Shown piece after piece: positions 1 through 8,877 of a stretch of 64,000 nt of DNA. How positions within the stretch are numbered: position 1 is the stretch's first letter; each line of letters opens with the position of its first letter. The notes below the pieces were generated by a model, which searched no databases, had not been told where the DNA came from, and was given only the letters and a program-made list of their open reading frames with translations. The DNA is from DAOUJI01 sp965224415. Its GTDB lineage: Bacteria > Chloroflexota > Dehalococcoidia > Lucifugimonadales > JAGWBF01. Position numbers and translations under genes: made by a program. Location: NCBI GenBank assembly GCA_965224415.1, contig CBDCZB010000005.1:62001-126000 (forward strand). Direction: 5' to 3'.

Positions 1-1639
1 CCTTGACCAGCTCCGGCGCCTTCTTGGCGGGCACCTTAACGCCCGGGAGCCTCTGGCCTATTCGGGCCTCTTCTACGGTCTTCTCTCCGTAGTATCCGCC
101 CAGGAACAGCTCATAAGCCGGAAGCTGAACGCCGCCCGGCCCTTTCAAAGCCGCTCCGTGGAAGCCGATGTGGGCGATGTGGTGGAGGCCGCACCCGTTG
201 GGACAACCGCTCATCTTGATGTGCATCTTCTTCACCAACGGATCGTCCAGATGGCCGTTCAGTGACTCCAACTCCGTACGTATGGCCTCCCCAAGGCCCA
301 TCGAGGACGTGATGCCCAGCTTGCAGCTGTCGGTGCCGGGGCAGGAGACCACGTCGGTGATAGTGTGGGCTTCTGCGCCCGCCAGCCCAATTTCCTTCAA
401 CCCCTTCCACACGTCGTACAGGTGCGCCTCCGGCACCCAGCGGAACGCCAGGTTCTGCTCCTGGGTCGTCCTGGCCCTGCCGCCAGTGTACTTGCGGGTG
501 ATGTCGGCAAGCGCCCTGAACTGGTTCACATATATGTCACCCAGCGGCAGCTTCACGTAGGCTATGAAGTAACCTTCCTGCTTCTGGCCTGTCGTGTTGG
601 TGTTCTTCCAGAACAGGAACTCGGGAGGATACTCCTGTTCGTCGCCGTTACGCGACGAAGACGTTGCAGGCGGGACCTCTTTGTGTATCTCGTCCAGATT
701 CATGAGGGGCTTGGGGTCAATGGGCCCGATGCCCTTCAGTTCCTCCTCCACCATCTCTTTGAAGGCGTCGAAGCCGATGCGGTCTATCAGCACCTTAATC
801 CGAGCCATCATCCGGTTCTTGCGGAGCATGTCGGACCTGTCGAATATCCTCCATAACGCCTCCGCCACCCTCAGATAGTCCTCTTCAGGCACGAACTCGT
901 ACAGTATGTGGCCGAGCCTGGGCATGATTGAGGTGCCCCCTCCCACCATCACCTTGAAGCCCCGCTTGGAAACTCCGTCCTCCTCACGCTCCTGGGCTAT
1001 GAACGACAGATCGTGGATGGCGCCGGCCACCGCGTCATGGTCGGCGCATCCAGTGAACGAAGTCTTGAACTTCCTGGGGAAGTTCTGGGTCACGGGATGT
1101 CTGACGGCGTACCTCACATAGGCCGCCAGGTGAGGCGTCGGGTCGAACACCTCGTCTGGGCATACTCCGGCCAACGGGTCACCGACCACGTTCCGGACGG
1201 TGTTCCCGCAGGCTTCACGTGTGCTGAGGCCCACCGTTCCAATAAGGCGGATAGCGTCGGGAGTGCGTTCCAGGGGTATGTGGTGGAACTGGAAGTTCTC
1301 CCTTGTGGTCACATGGCCCTTTGCCAGAGGAGCATACTCTTCGGCCAACTGGCCCAGGACATCCATAGCCTCAGGCGTCAGTATTCCACCCGGGATTTTC
1401 ACCCTGATCATCTGGGCCTCCGGCTGACGCTGCCCGTAAACGCCCTGCCTGAGCCTGAAGGGCATGAACTGGGTGACCTCACGCTCCCCGGCGCGGAACG
1501 CCTTGATTTCTTCTTCCAGGTTGACCGTCTCCTGCTCGATGTAGGGAATGATTCCGACGGACTTCCCGGCCAGCTCCATGCTGCTCTTATGAATCTCTTG
1601 CTGTGACGCTACGTTGGGGTTGCTGACTCCACTGCTCAC
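1..1639 (-). CDS. Sulfite/nitrite reductase, ferredoxin type (3' end outside window)
   Basis: This is an assimilatory sirohaem/[4Fe-4S] reductase that carries out a six-electron reduction of sulfite to sulfide or nitrite to ammonia. About 546 codons are visible and the C-terminus runs off the left edge. The cofactor cysteines are present as C-x5-C in SCPGTDSCKLG and C-x3-C in SGCPNGCG, and an N-terminal half-domain contains TTRENFQFHH. The GTG start at 1639 is chosen because an AGGAGG lies 5 nt upstream. Long frames on the opposite strand are compositional shadows. Sulfite and nitrite reductases of this family cannot be told apart safely by eye, so no symbol is given. The gene is divergent from rny. 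Confidence 0.9.
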   Translation of the reverse strand, partial: MSSGVSNPNVASQQEIHKSSMELAGKSVGIIPYIEQETVNLEEEIKAFRAGEREVTQFMPFRLRQGVYGQRQPEAQMIRVKIPGGILTPEAMDVLGQLAEEYAPLAKGHVTTRENFQFHHIPLERTPDAIRLIGTVGLSTREACGNTVRNVVGDPLAGVCPDEVFDPTPHLAAYVRYAVRHPVTQNFPRKFKTSFTGCADHDAVAGAIHDLSFIAQEREEDGVSKRGFKVMVGGGTSIMPRLGHILYEFVPEEDYLRVAEALWRIFDRSDMLRKNRMMARIKVLIDRIGFDAFKEMVEEELKGIGPIDPKPLMNLDEIHKEVPPATSSSRNGDEQEYPPEFLFWKNTNTTGQKQEGYFIAYVKLPLGDIYVNQFRALADITRKYTGGRARTTQEQNLAFRWVPEAHLYDVWKGLKEIGLAGAEAHTITDVVSCPGTDSCKLGITSSMGLGEAIRTELESLNGHLDDPLVKKMHIKMSGCPNGCGLHHIAHIGFHGAALKGPGGVQLPAYELFLGGYYGEKTVEEARIGQRLPGVKVPAKKAPELVK

Positions 1640-1844
1640 GTTATCCTCCTGTCGGAAAAGGGGAAAAGGCGTTTACTCCAGTTTGATGCAGGCGAATGCC
1701 TCCATTGCTGCGGCGCACCCGCTCTTAGAAGGGGCGCGTACAGAGGCGAAAAAGGTCATCTTCCAGGCGCATTGCAGACAGTCTAGACTTGGCGTATGGG
1801 CTTGTCAAGAAACGGGACTGGCATTGATACCCAGTATTAAGAGC

Positions 1845-1873
1845 TTGACACTATATTGCGGCCTCGCTAATAT
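1845..1873 (+). promoter_or_regulatory. Sigma-70 type promoter for rny
   Basis: A perfect -35 box TTGACA (1845-1850) is followed after 17 bp by TAATAT (1868-1873). The predicted start near 1880 gives a leader of about 65 nt ahead of rny. The rest of the 1640-1943 gap shows no other gene. Confidence 0.8.
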
Positions 1874-1943
1874 GTGCTACAAGGGGTAGCAGAGTGCCCC
1901 TCGTTGCACAACGCCTGGTGCGGAAAGGAAAAGGTGAACTGAA

Positions 1944-3422
1944 TTGAACCCATTCAAGTTCCTTGCCGACCTGGTGGGCGCTGGAAGCCGAGTAAAGCTA
2001 GCTGCGGAGGAGGCTGAAAAAGTCCTCGCAGAGGCGGAGGAGCAGAAGAGACAGATGCTCCTGGACGCCCGCGAGGAGTCCGTGAAGATACGCTCGACCG
2101 CTGAAAACGAACTGCGTGACCGACGCAAGGAGATTCAGCACCAGGAACGCCGCCACAGTCAGAGGGAAGAGAACCTGGAGAAGAAGGCCCAATCTCTGGA
2201 TGAAAGGGAAAATGGGCTTGTTAAAGTCCAATCGGACCTGGAAAGCTCCAAGGAAGAGATAAATGCGGTAAAGGCCCAGCAACTTAAGCAGCTTGAAGAT
2301 ATCGCCCGACTCTCCTTTGCCGACGCCAAGGAGATGCTTCTTAGGAAGACCGAAGACGAGATGAAGCATGAGTTGGCTAAGAAGTATTGGGAGTTGGACC
2401 GCGAGAGGAAAGAAGATTCGGACCAAACAGCCCGCAAGGTCGTGACGTTGGCCATACACAGGTTGGCGTCCGATGTGGTGTCAACCCACACAACGTCCGT
2501 GGTGCCCCTGCCCAGCGACGACATGAAGGGCAGGCTCATAGGACGAGAGGGCCGCAACATCAAAATGTTGGAGTCCCTCACCGGCGTGGACGTGATCATC
2601 GACGACACGCCGGAAATCGTGACCATATCCTGCTTCGACCCCATTCGAAGGGAGACTGCCCGCATCGCCCTCACCAACCTGGTGCAGGACGGCCGGATTC
2701 AGCCCGCCCGCATCGAAGACATGGTCGGCAGGGCCCAAAAGGAAATCGAGGAGACTATCCAGAGAGAGGGAGAGAAGGCCACACTAGACTCTGCAGTGGC
2801 TGGCCTGAACCCCGAACTGGTAAAGCTGTTGGGAAGGTTGAAATTCCGGTACAGCTATGGTGAGAACGTCCTGCTCCATTCCGTCGAGGTGTCCCACATC
2901 GCCGGAATGCTGGCGGGAGAGATAGGCGCTAACATCGAAGTCGCCAAGGCCGGAGGGCTCCTCCACGACATCGGCAAGGCGCTCACCCACGAAGTGTCCG
3001 GACCCCACGCCGAAATTGGAGCGGAAATCGCCCGCAAGTTCGGCATACACCCGGAGGTCTACCGGGCCATCATGGAGCACCACGACGAAGAGCGCGGCTC
3101 CGTGGAAGCGTTCCTGGTGGCCTCCGCCGACGCAGTCAGCGCCGCTCGCCCAGGGGCCCGTAAGGAAAGCGCTGAACACTACGTTAAGCGCCTGGCCGAA
3201 CTGGAAGAGGCGGCCACCAGCTTCAGCGGCGTGGAAAAGGCCTACGCCATCCAGGCCGGCCGTGAGGTCAGGGTGATGGTCAAGCCCGACCATATGGACG
3301 ACTACGCAGCCACCATGCTGGCACGGGACGTAGCCAATAAAATAACCAACGACCTGATTTTCCCCGGCCAGATAAAGGTGACGGTCATCAGGGAAACCCG
3401 TTCCATAGAATATGCCCGCTAG
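1944..3422 (+). CDS. rny: Ribonuclease Y
   Basis: RNase Y is the endoribonuclease that starts mRNA decay in many bacteria without RNase E. Visible domains, in order, are a long charged coiled coil (about residues 20-150), a KH RNA-binding domain with the GREG loop at 200-203, and an HD phosphohydrolase domain with metal-binding LLHDIGKA (H341, D342). The length of 492 aa is slightly short for the family. The start is TTG at 1944; an in-frame TGA at 1935-1937 rules out a longer N-terminus. Odd point: the usual N-terminal transmembrane anchor is missing and the protein begins with a short amphipathic-looking stretch. It lies upstream of the ymdB-like gene, a common pairing. Confidence 0.95.
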   Translation: MNPFKFLADLVGAGSRVKLAAEEAEKVLAEAEEQKRQMLLDAREESVKIRSTAENELRDRRKEIQHQERRHSQREENLEKKAQSLDERENGLVKVQSDLESSKEEINAVKAQQLKQLEDIARLSFADAKEMLLRKTEDEMKHELAKKYWELDRERKEDSDQTARKVVTLAIHRLASDVVSTHTTSVVPLPSDDMKGRLIGREGRNIKMLESLTGVDVIIDDTPEIVTISCFDPIRRETARIALTNLVQDGRIQPARIEDMVGRAQKEIEETIQREGEKATLDSAVAGLNPELVKLLGRLKFRYSYGENVLLHSVEVSHIAGMLAGEIGANIEVAKAGGLLHDIGKALTHEVSGPHAEIGAEIARKFGIHPEVYRAIMEHHDEERGSVEAFLVASADAVSAARPGARKESAEHYVKRLAELEEAATSFSGVEKAYAIQAGREVRVMVKPDHMDDYAATMLARDVANKITNDLIFPGQIKVTVIRETRSIEYAR

Positions 3423-3447
3423 TGCGGGATGAATACGGTGAGACCAT

Positions 3448-3484
3448 ATCGGGCCTGGCGTCAATGACGGGCGCCAGGCCCGAT
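3448..3484 (+). terminator. Stem-loop terminator after rny
   Basis: A 13-bp perfect stem (3448-3460 with 3472-3484) encloses an 11-nt loop and is followed by a weak T-rich run (GTTATATT). It lies 26 bp past the rny stop. The poor U-tract makes it a moderate terminator or an mRNA 3' stabiliser. Confidence 0.6.
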
Positions 3485-3608
3485 GTTATATTGGCAATCA
3501 GGCTCTGGACGTCCCGAAACGTCTCCCTTCACGACAACCTGGTTGTTCCAGTTGGCGAGGGGCGGCGCCGAGTGTTAATCTAAATCACTGGACTGGAAGG
3601 ACAAGACC

Positions 3609-4379
3609 TTGCGGATATTGATGATAGGCGATGTGGTTGGCAAACCGGGCCGGAAAGCGGTCCAGGCCGTCCTGCCCGGCCTGCGGCAAGAATACGACCT
3701 CGACATGGTGGTCGCCAACGGGGAGAACAGCGCCGGCGGATTCGGAGTGACGCCAGAGACGGCCCACGACCTGCTGGCGGCGGGAGTGGACGTAATCACC
3801 TCCGGGAACCACATCTGGAAGCAGAAAGAAGTGGTCCCCTACATTGACGAAGAGCCTGCCCTCATCAGACCGGCCAACTACCCGCCCGGCGTGCCGGGCC
3901 GCGGATACGTCAAGCTGGGCAACACGGCGGTGGTGAACCTGATGGGCCGTGTCTTCATGAGTCCTCTGGACTGCCCGTTCCGCACCGCCGACCAAATTCT
4001 GCGTGAAATCGGCTCCAACGGCGACGAGATGGCCATCGTGGTGGACTTCCATGCGGAGGCAACTTCAGAGAAGCAAGCCATGGCCTGGTACTTGGACGGC
4101 AGGGTCAGCGCAGTTTTTGGCACCCATACCCACGTGCCCACCGCAGACCCGCGCATATTCCCCCAGGGCACCGCGTACGTCTCGGACGTTGGCATGGTGG
4201 GGCCTCAGAATTCCGTCATCGGCACCGACGTGCAGGCGGTGTTGGAGGGATTCCTGACCCAGATGCCCAAACGCTTTAGCGTTCCCCAGGGTCCGGTCCA
4301 GTTCAACTCCGTGCTGGTGGACCTTGACGCCGACGGACGAGCCGTTGACATTCAGCGCATTGACCGGGTCCTGCCCTAA
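3609..4379 (+). CDS. YmdB-family metallophosphoesterase
   Basis: This belongs to the TIGR00282/YmdB family of binuclear-metal phosphodiesterases; the Bacillus enzyme hydrolyses 2',3'-cyclic nucleotides and affects RNA levels. Metal-ligand motifs are visible: GD near the N-terminus (MIGDVVG), NGEN, SGNHIWK, VVDFHAEATSEK and FGTHTHVPTAD. The length of 256 aa is normal for the family. The start is TTG at 3609 with GAAGGA upstream. It follows rny, which fits a shared role in RNA turnover, and is spaced 2 bp from the PHP gene, so the two are probably co-transcribed. Confidence 0.9.
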   Translation: MRILMIGDVVGKPGRKAVQAVLPGLRQEYDLDMVVANGENSAGGFGVTPETAHDLLAAGVDVITSGNHIWKQKEVVPYIDEEPALIRPANYPPGVPGRGYVKLGNTAVVNLMGRVFMSPLDCPFRTADQILREIGSNGDEMAIVVDFHAEATSEKQAMAWYLDGRVSAVFGTHTHVPTADPRIFPQGTAYVSDVGMVGPQNSVIGTDVQAVLEGFLTQMPKRFSVPQGPVQFNSVLVDLDADGRAVDIQRIDRVLP

Positions 4380-4381
4380 AC

Positions 4382-5212
4382 ATGGCTCTTGTAGACCTTC
4401 ACCTCCACACCACGGCCTCCGACGGGCGCCTTACGCCCACTGAACTGGTGGACCTGGCCGCCGGGCAAGGTCTCAAGGTCATCGCAATCACCGACCACGA
4501 CTCCACCGAGGGACTCCCGGAAGCCTTCGAGGCCGCCCGGAAGCATCCTGACTTGACGGTCATACCCGGCATCGAACTGAGCGCAGACGTCCCGGGCAAC
4601 GAGATACACATCCTGGGATACTACATTCGCCACCAGGACCCGAAGGTGCAGGAGACCCTGACACAGTTCCGCCAGGGCAGGCAGGACCGGGGCCGCAGAA
4701 TGGTCGAAAGGCTCCGGGAGATGGGAATGGGAATCACCTGGGAGAGGGTGCAAGAGTTGGCGGGAGAGGCCGCAATAGGACGCCCCCACGTCGCACAGGC
4801 CCTGGTCGAGGGCGGCTGGGTAAGGGACACCGATGACGCGTTCGAAAAGTACATCGGGCGCAACTCTCCGGCATACACCGAAAGGGCAAAACTCAGTCCA
4901 ACCGACGCCATAGACCTGATCAAGTCCTGGGGAGGCGTACCGGTCATGGCCCATCCCATATACGTGGACGACTACCTAAACTACGTCGCAGACTTAAAGG
5001 ACGCCGGTCTGGTTGGGATCGAAGTCCACTACGCCAAGTTTTCCCGTGAGCAGATCGAGGAATTGGCCCGGGTGGCCGACCGGTTCGGACTGGTTGCCTG
5101 CGGAGGCACCGACTACCACGCCATCCCTGACCGCACCGAATACCTGCCCGGCGCCAGCGGACCGCCCACGGAAACGGTCGAACAGCTCAAGAGACACGCC
5201 CGGAAGGGCTAG
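4382..5212 (+). CDS. PHP-domain phosphoesterase (TrpH/RNase AM-like)
   Basis: This is a PHP-superfamily metal-dependent phosphoesterase of 276 aa. It shows DLHLHTTASDG at residues 5-15, ITDHDST, GIELSA and a C-terminal GGTDYH, which together build the trinuclear metal site. Family members include 3',5'-nucleotide bisphosphate phosphatases and the 5'-3' RNase AM, so a nucleotide or RNA end-trimming role next to rny and ymdB is plausible but inferred. It begins 2 bp after the previous stop and is followed 8 bp later by plsY, indicating an operon. Confidence 0.88.
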   Translation: MALVDLHLHTTASDGRLTPTELVDLAAGQGLKVIAITDHDSTEGLPEAFEAARKHPDLTVIPGIELSADVPGNEIHILGYYIRHQDPKVQETLTQFRQGRQDRGRRMVERLREMGMGITWERVQELAGEAAIGRPHVAQALVEGGWVRDTDDAFEKYIGRNSPAYTERAKLSPTDAIDLIKSWGGVPVMAHPIYVDDYLNYVADLKDAGLVGIEVHYAKFSREQIEELARVADRFGLVACGGTDYHAIPDRTEYLPGASGPPTETVEQLKRHARKG

Positions 5213-5220
5213 AGACCCTC

Positions 5221-5919
5221 GTGGAACTGGCGGCCCTTTACGTCTACGCTCTTCTCATAGGTTCCGTTCCCACCGCCTACGTCATTGCCCGTGTTGTAAA
5301 AGGCATCGACATACGCAGCTTCGGCAGCGGCAACGTCGGCGGCTCGAACCTCTTCGAGAGCGTGGGCGGACGCTGGTTGATTCCCCTGGGCCTCTTCGAG
5401 CTATTCGCAAAGGGAGGCTCTCCCTTGTGGATTGGCATCTACGTTCTCGACTTGGAACGTTCGTCCATTCTGTTGACGGGGCTGCCCCTGGCCGCCATAG
5501 CAGGCAATAATTGGTCCCTTTACCTGAAATTCACCGGGGGCAGAGGCATAGCCGTGGCATTGGGGGCGTTGTTCGTCCTGGGACTCAACGAATGGTGTCA
5601 GTTGCTGATTCTCTTCTCGGGAATCGGACTGGCCGGATGGTTCATAACCAGGAGCTCGGGGGTATGGGTATACATATCCCTGCTGTTGTTGCCTGTGTGG
5701 AGCGTTTTGCTGGGCGAGCCACTTGCGGTTACTTGGTTCTGTGTGGGACTATTGGGGTTAGTGACGTTAAAGCGCCTGACCTCCAACTGGAACCCTCCGA
5801 CCAGCGGAGTGCCTCTGCGTGAGGTCTATTTCAACAGGTTGTTCAGGGACAGGGACGTGGCCCGGCGAGAGGACTGGCTGGAGCGTGGCACGTCAGATCG
5901 GAGACAGGAGCAACCTTGA
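5221..5919 (+). CDS. plsY: PlsY-like acyl-phosphate:glycerol-3-phosphate acyltransferase
   Basis: This integral membrane enzyme transfers acyl groups from acyl-phosphate to glycerol-3-phosphate, the first step of phospholipid synthesis. PlsY signatures are GSGNVGGSN (usually GSGN-GATN) and FTGGRGIA (usually F-GGKG-A), with about six hydrophobic segments. At 232 aa it is slightly longer than typical because of a charged C-terminal tail after residue 190. The start is GTG at 5221. It overlaps the next gene by 4 nt (TTGA), so translation is probably coupled. Confidence 0.85.
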   Translation: MELAALYVYALLIGSVPTAYVIARVVKGIDIRSFGSGNVGGSNLFESVGGRWLIPLGLFELFAKGGSPLWIGIYVLDLERSSILLTGLPLAAIAGNNWSLYLKFTGGRGIAVALGALFVLGLNEWCQLLILFSGIGLAGWFITRSSGVWVYISLLLLPVWSVLLGEPLAVTWFCVGLLGLVTLKRLTSNWNPPTSGVPLREVYFNRLFRDRDVARREDWLERGTSDRRQEQP

Positions 5920-6461
5920 CCGACTATCAGCCCGACGAACCCTTCCGGCGTGAGCACGAAGCCGGCGACGCCGCCGGACTGGCCCGATGCGCCCGCCATC
6001 CCGCCATTGAAACCGGGCTTGCCTGCGGGCGGTGCTCGACCTCTATCTGCCCCCGATGCATGATACCCACTCCAGTGGGAGCCCGCTGTCCCGACTGCGC
6101 CAGAGTCACCACGCTCCCCACCTACGACGTGCAACCCTCTTACGCCGGCAAGGCACTATTGGCAGGGCTTATTTCCGGCGTTGTCGTAGGATTCATCTGG
6201 TGGCTCATTCGGGACAACCTGGCGGTGCCCTTTCTCTCCTGGCTGGTGTCCTTCGCGGCGGGGTACGTGATAGGTGAGGCGGTCAGCCGCTCCGCGAACC
6301 GGAAGCGTGGCCAGACCTTGGCCCTGATCGCCGGCGCCGGCACGGCGGCGGCGATCATCGTAGTCATCGTGATGTCCAAGCCTGACTCAGTCAGCGAGTG
6401 GCTTTTCCTTCTGATATTCGGCGGCCTGGCCGGATATGTTGCCGTAAACAGGGTCCGCTAG
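5916..6461 (+). CDS. B-box-like zinc-finger membrane protein
   Basis: This 181-aa protein is not assigned to a characterised family. Residues 20-65 hold regularly spaced C-x2-H and C-x2-C pairs (ARCARH, ACGRC, ICPRC, RCPDC), like the B-box or rhomboid-associated zinc fingers found at the N-terminus of bacterial membrane proteins. Four hydrophobic segments follow, starting with GLISGVVVGFIWWL. The likely topology is a cytoplasmic zinc finger with a four-helix membrane part. The start is TTG at 5916, overlapping the plsY stop. It ends convergently with recA, 11 bp away. Confidence 0.75.
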   Translation: MTDYQPDEPFRREHEAGDAAGLARCARHPAIETGLACGRCSTSICPRCMIPTPVGARCPDCARVTTLPTYDVQPSYAGKALLAGLISGVVVGFIWWLIRDNLAVPFLSWLVSFAAGYVIGEAVSRSANRKRGQTLALIAGAGTAAAIIVVIVMSKPDSVSEWLFLLIFGGLAGYVAVNRVR

Positions 6462-6472
6462 CCTGCAACCCC

Positions 6473-7519
6473 CTAGAGCTTCGCGGCTCCATTCAGCTTC
6501 GGTTCGCTGACCGTCACAGGTTCGAGATCCAAGGGTTTGTCGTCCCCACGGACCAGGGCTTCAATCCGAGCGGCCACCTCAGGGTTCTGCTCAAGAAACT
6601 CTTTGGAGTTCTCGCGGCCCTGACCCAGTTTTACTTCGCCAAAGGAGTAGAAGGCGCCCGCCTTCTTGACGATGTCTTTGGTCACTCCCAGGTCCAGCAG
6701 GTCGCCCATCTTGCTGATGCCGTGGTTGAACATGATGTCGAACTCGACGGTCTTAAAGGGCGGAGCAACCTTGTTCTTCACGATGCGGGCGCGCACCCTG
6801 CTGCCCACCACCTCTGTGCCCTGCTTGATGGACTCGGCCCGCCTCAGGTCTATGCGCACGGAACTGTAGAACTTCAACGCCCTGCCCCCTGGGGTCACCT
6901 CGGGGCTGCCGTAAATCACTCCCACCTTCTCCCGAAGCTGGTTGATGAACACCACCGCCGTCTTGGAGTGGTGTATAGCGGCGGTCAGCTTTCGCAGCGC
7001 CTGGGACATGAGCCTGGCCTGCAGACCCACGTGGGTGTCTCCCATGTCCCCTTCCAGCTCCGACTTGGGCACCAGAGCCGCCACGCTGTCCACGATGACC
7101 GTGTCCACGGCGCCGCTGCGCACCAGGTACTCCGTTATCTCCAAAGCCTGCTCGGCGCTGTCGGGCTGGGCAATGAGGAGGTCTTCAATCTTGACGCCGC
7201 AGTTGACTGCATAGGACGGGTCCAACGCGTGCTCCACGTCGATGTAGGCGGCAGTCCCGCCCGTTGCCTGGGTTGACGCCATGATGTGCAGCGCCAGGGT
7301 GGACTTGCCCGCCGACTCAGTCCCGAATATCTCTGAGACCCTGCCCTTGGGAATTCCGCCCACTCCCAACGCCATGTCCAGGGACAGGCAGCCCGTGGAA
7401 ATCACCTCGGTGGCCAGCTTGTCGCCCCCCGCGCCCAGACGCATGATGGAGCCTTTGCCGTACTGGCGCTCGATTTGCGCTATGGCGATGTCCAGGGACT
7501 TCTCTCGCTCCGTTGTCAT
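6473..7519 (-). CDS. recA: Recombinase RecA
   Basis: RecA is the strand-exchange ATPase and co-protease of the SOS response; 348 aa is the standard length. The Walker A loop reads GTESAGKST (residues 66-74), a small departure from the usual GPESSGKTT, and the DNA-binding loops and the NQLREKVG motif are intact. The start codon ATG at 7519 has a GGAGG 5-6 nt upstream. The -10 box TATAAT sits within the inverted repeat TGTTC-N13-GAACA at 7542-7564, a possible repressor site. The gene is monocistronic and convergent with the zinc-finger gene. Confidence 0.97.
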   Translation of the reverse strand: MTTEREKSLDIAIAQIERQYGKGSIMRLGAGGDKLATEVISTGCLSLDMALGVGGIPKGRVSEIFGTESAGKSTLALHIMASTQATGGTAAYIDVEHALDPSYAVNCGVKIEDLLIAQPDSAEQALEITEYLVRSGAVDTVIVDSVAALVPKSELEGDMGDTHVGLQARLMSQALRKLTAAIHHSKTAVVFINQLREKVGVIYGSPEVTPGGRALKFYSSVRIDLRRAESIKQGTEVVGSRVRARIVKNKVAPPFKTVEFDIMFNHGISKMGDLLDLGVTKDIVKKAGAFYSFGEVKLGQGRENSKEFLEQNPEVAARIEALVRGDDKPLDLEPVTVSEPKLNGAAKL

Positions 7520-7541
7520 CGTTCCTCCCGCCTTTCCGCAC

Positions 7542-7564
7542 TGTTCGGGCTATTATATAGAACA
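7542..7564 (-). promoter_or_regulatory. recA promoter -10 inside an inverted repeat
   Basis: On the minus strand the -10 hexamer TATAAT (7552-7557) lies between inverted TGTTC (7542-7546) and GAACA (7560-7564). The spacing of 13 differs from the GAAC-N4-GTTC LexA box of Gram-positives, so the regulator is not identified. No good -35 is visible. Confidence 0.4.
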
Positions 7565-7619
7565 TCTCCGGTCCTTCCGCCACCCCCTGATGTCAGTAAT
7601 CAGACATCTACTCCCTTTT

Positions 7620-8597
7620 CTATGCGAGGTCCACCGGCGCTCCCTTGCCGGCGGATTCATATGCGGCCAGGACGACCCGCAGATCTCGGGCCGCATCCTC
7701 AATGGAAAAGCCTGGTTCCCTGTTTTCCAGAATGCAATCGGCAAACTCGGTGAACATGTCTCGCCAGCCCATGTCCGCAGCGTCGAACTGGAACTCGGTT
7801 GCCCCCGTCGAGTCCTCCAACGTGACCCTCCCCCGGAGTATGTTGACGCTGATCCGGCCCTGGACGCCCGTGATGACTATCTCCGCCTTTCTGGAGCTAA
7901 CCGTGTTGCCGGTGGAGAAGTTAATCAAGCCTGTCGCCCCATCCGCAAAGTCAACAGTGACTGCCATACCGTCTTCCCCATCCATTTCAAGGGATACGCT
8001 GGGAAGAATTCTGGCGTAGACCCTGGACGGCATTCCTCCCATGTGGACCAGGTTGTCGACAACATGAATGCCGCCGTCGATGAGGACACCGCCGCCGTTC
8101 ATTTCCAGGCTGTTCCGCCAATCGTCGGCCCGCTGGTCCTCCTCCGTTTGCGCCTGGATGAATCTCGGCCGGCCGACAGCCCCACTGTCCAATAGATCTT
8201 TGCACTTCCTCACCGACGGAATGAACCGCGCATTCTCCGCCACCATAAACTTCACGCCGGCGTCTGTGGCGGCGTCGCTCATAGCTCCCGCTTCCTCCAG
8301 CGTCCGAGCGATAGGTTTCTCCATCAGGATATGCTTGGAATGTCTGGCCGCCAGAATCGCGTGGTCCTTGTGCAAATGATGTGGAGTCACAAAGTACATA
8401 GCCTCCACTCTGAGATCCTCCGCCGCATCTTCATAGCTGCCAAAGAAACCCTTTCCTCGAAACCTGTCGCAATAGTAACGCGCCCGGTCCAGGTCGCGTG
8501 ATGCGTAGAACAGGTCCAATCCATCCATCCCCTGGATGGCCCTGGAGACGGTGTAGGCGTACTTTCCGCATCCCGCGATGCACAGTCCCAGCCCCAT
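7620..8597 (-). CDS. Gfo/Idh/MocA-family oxidoreductase
   Basis: This is an NAD(P)-dependent sugar- or cyclitol-type dehydrogenase of 325 aa. The Rossmann motif is LCIAGCGKYA at the N-terminus, MEKPIA carries the conserved lysine, and DGGIHVVDNLVHMGG contains the conserved His/Asp region. The longer open frame upstream was rejected: the ATG at 8597 has GGAAGGAG 4-5 nt upstream and matches the family N-terminus. It stands alone, divergent from the Asp23 genes. The substrate cannot be predicted. A second family member lies at 59.0-60.1 kb. Confidence 0.85.
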   Translation of the reverse strand: MGLGLCIAGCGKYAYTVSRAIQGMDGLDLFYASRDLDRARYYCDRFRGKGFFGSYEDAAEDLRVEAMYFVTPHHLHKDHAILAARHSKHILMEKPIARTLEEAGAMSDAATDAGVKFMVAENARFIPSVRKCKDLLDSGAVGRPRFIQAQTEEDQRADDWRNSLEMNGGGVLIDGGIHVVDNLVHMGGMPSRVYARILPSVSLEMDGEDGMAVTVDFADGATGLINFSTGNTVSSRKAEIVITGVQGRISVNILRGRVTLEDSTGATEFQFDAADMGWRDMFTEFADCILENREPGFSIEDAARDLRVVLAAYESAGKGAPVDLA

Positions 8598-8877
8598 AAC
8601 ACTCCTTCCGACCACAATCGAGAACCCTGCTTTTCGCGTGATCGTTCGAGACCCTTGCATGAATATAGTAATATGGTGTATTATATAAACATAGGCTAGC
8701 AGACATAATAACAGCAGGATACGGTATATTCCAAAGCAATTGGGAACCGGAAGGTCCCGCCGGAGCCGTCCCGAGTCTTCTCGCCTGTACAACAGTTCGG
8801 TCAATGTTCATTGGTTAGGTGAGTTTATGACGAATCCCAACTTTGAACAAACCCTAAATCAGCAAGGAGGAATTGAC

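Noticed and set aside
365..1606. Long open frames on the plus strand opposite the reductase
   Set aside because: They lie antisense to a well-conserved sirohaem reductase and show no family features; high GC gives such shadows.
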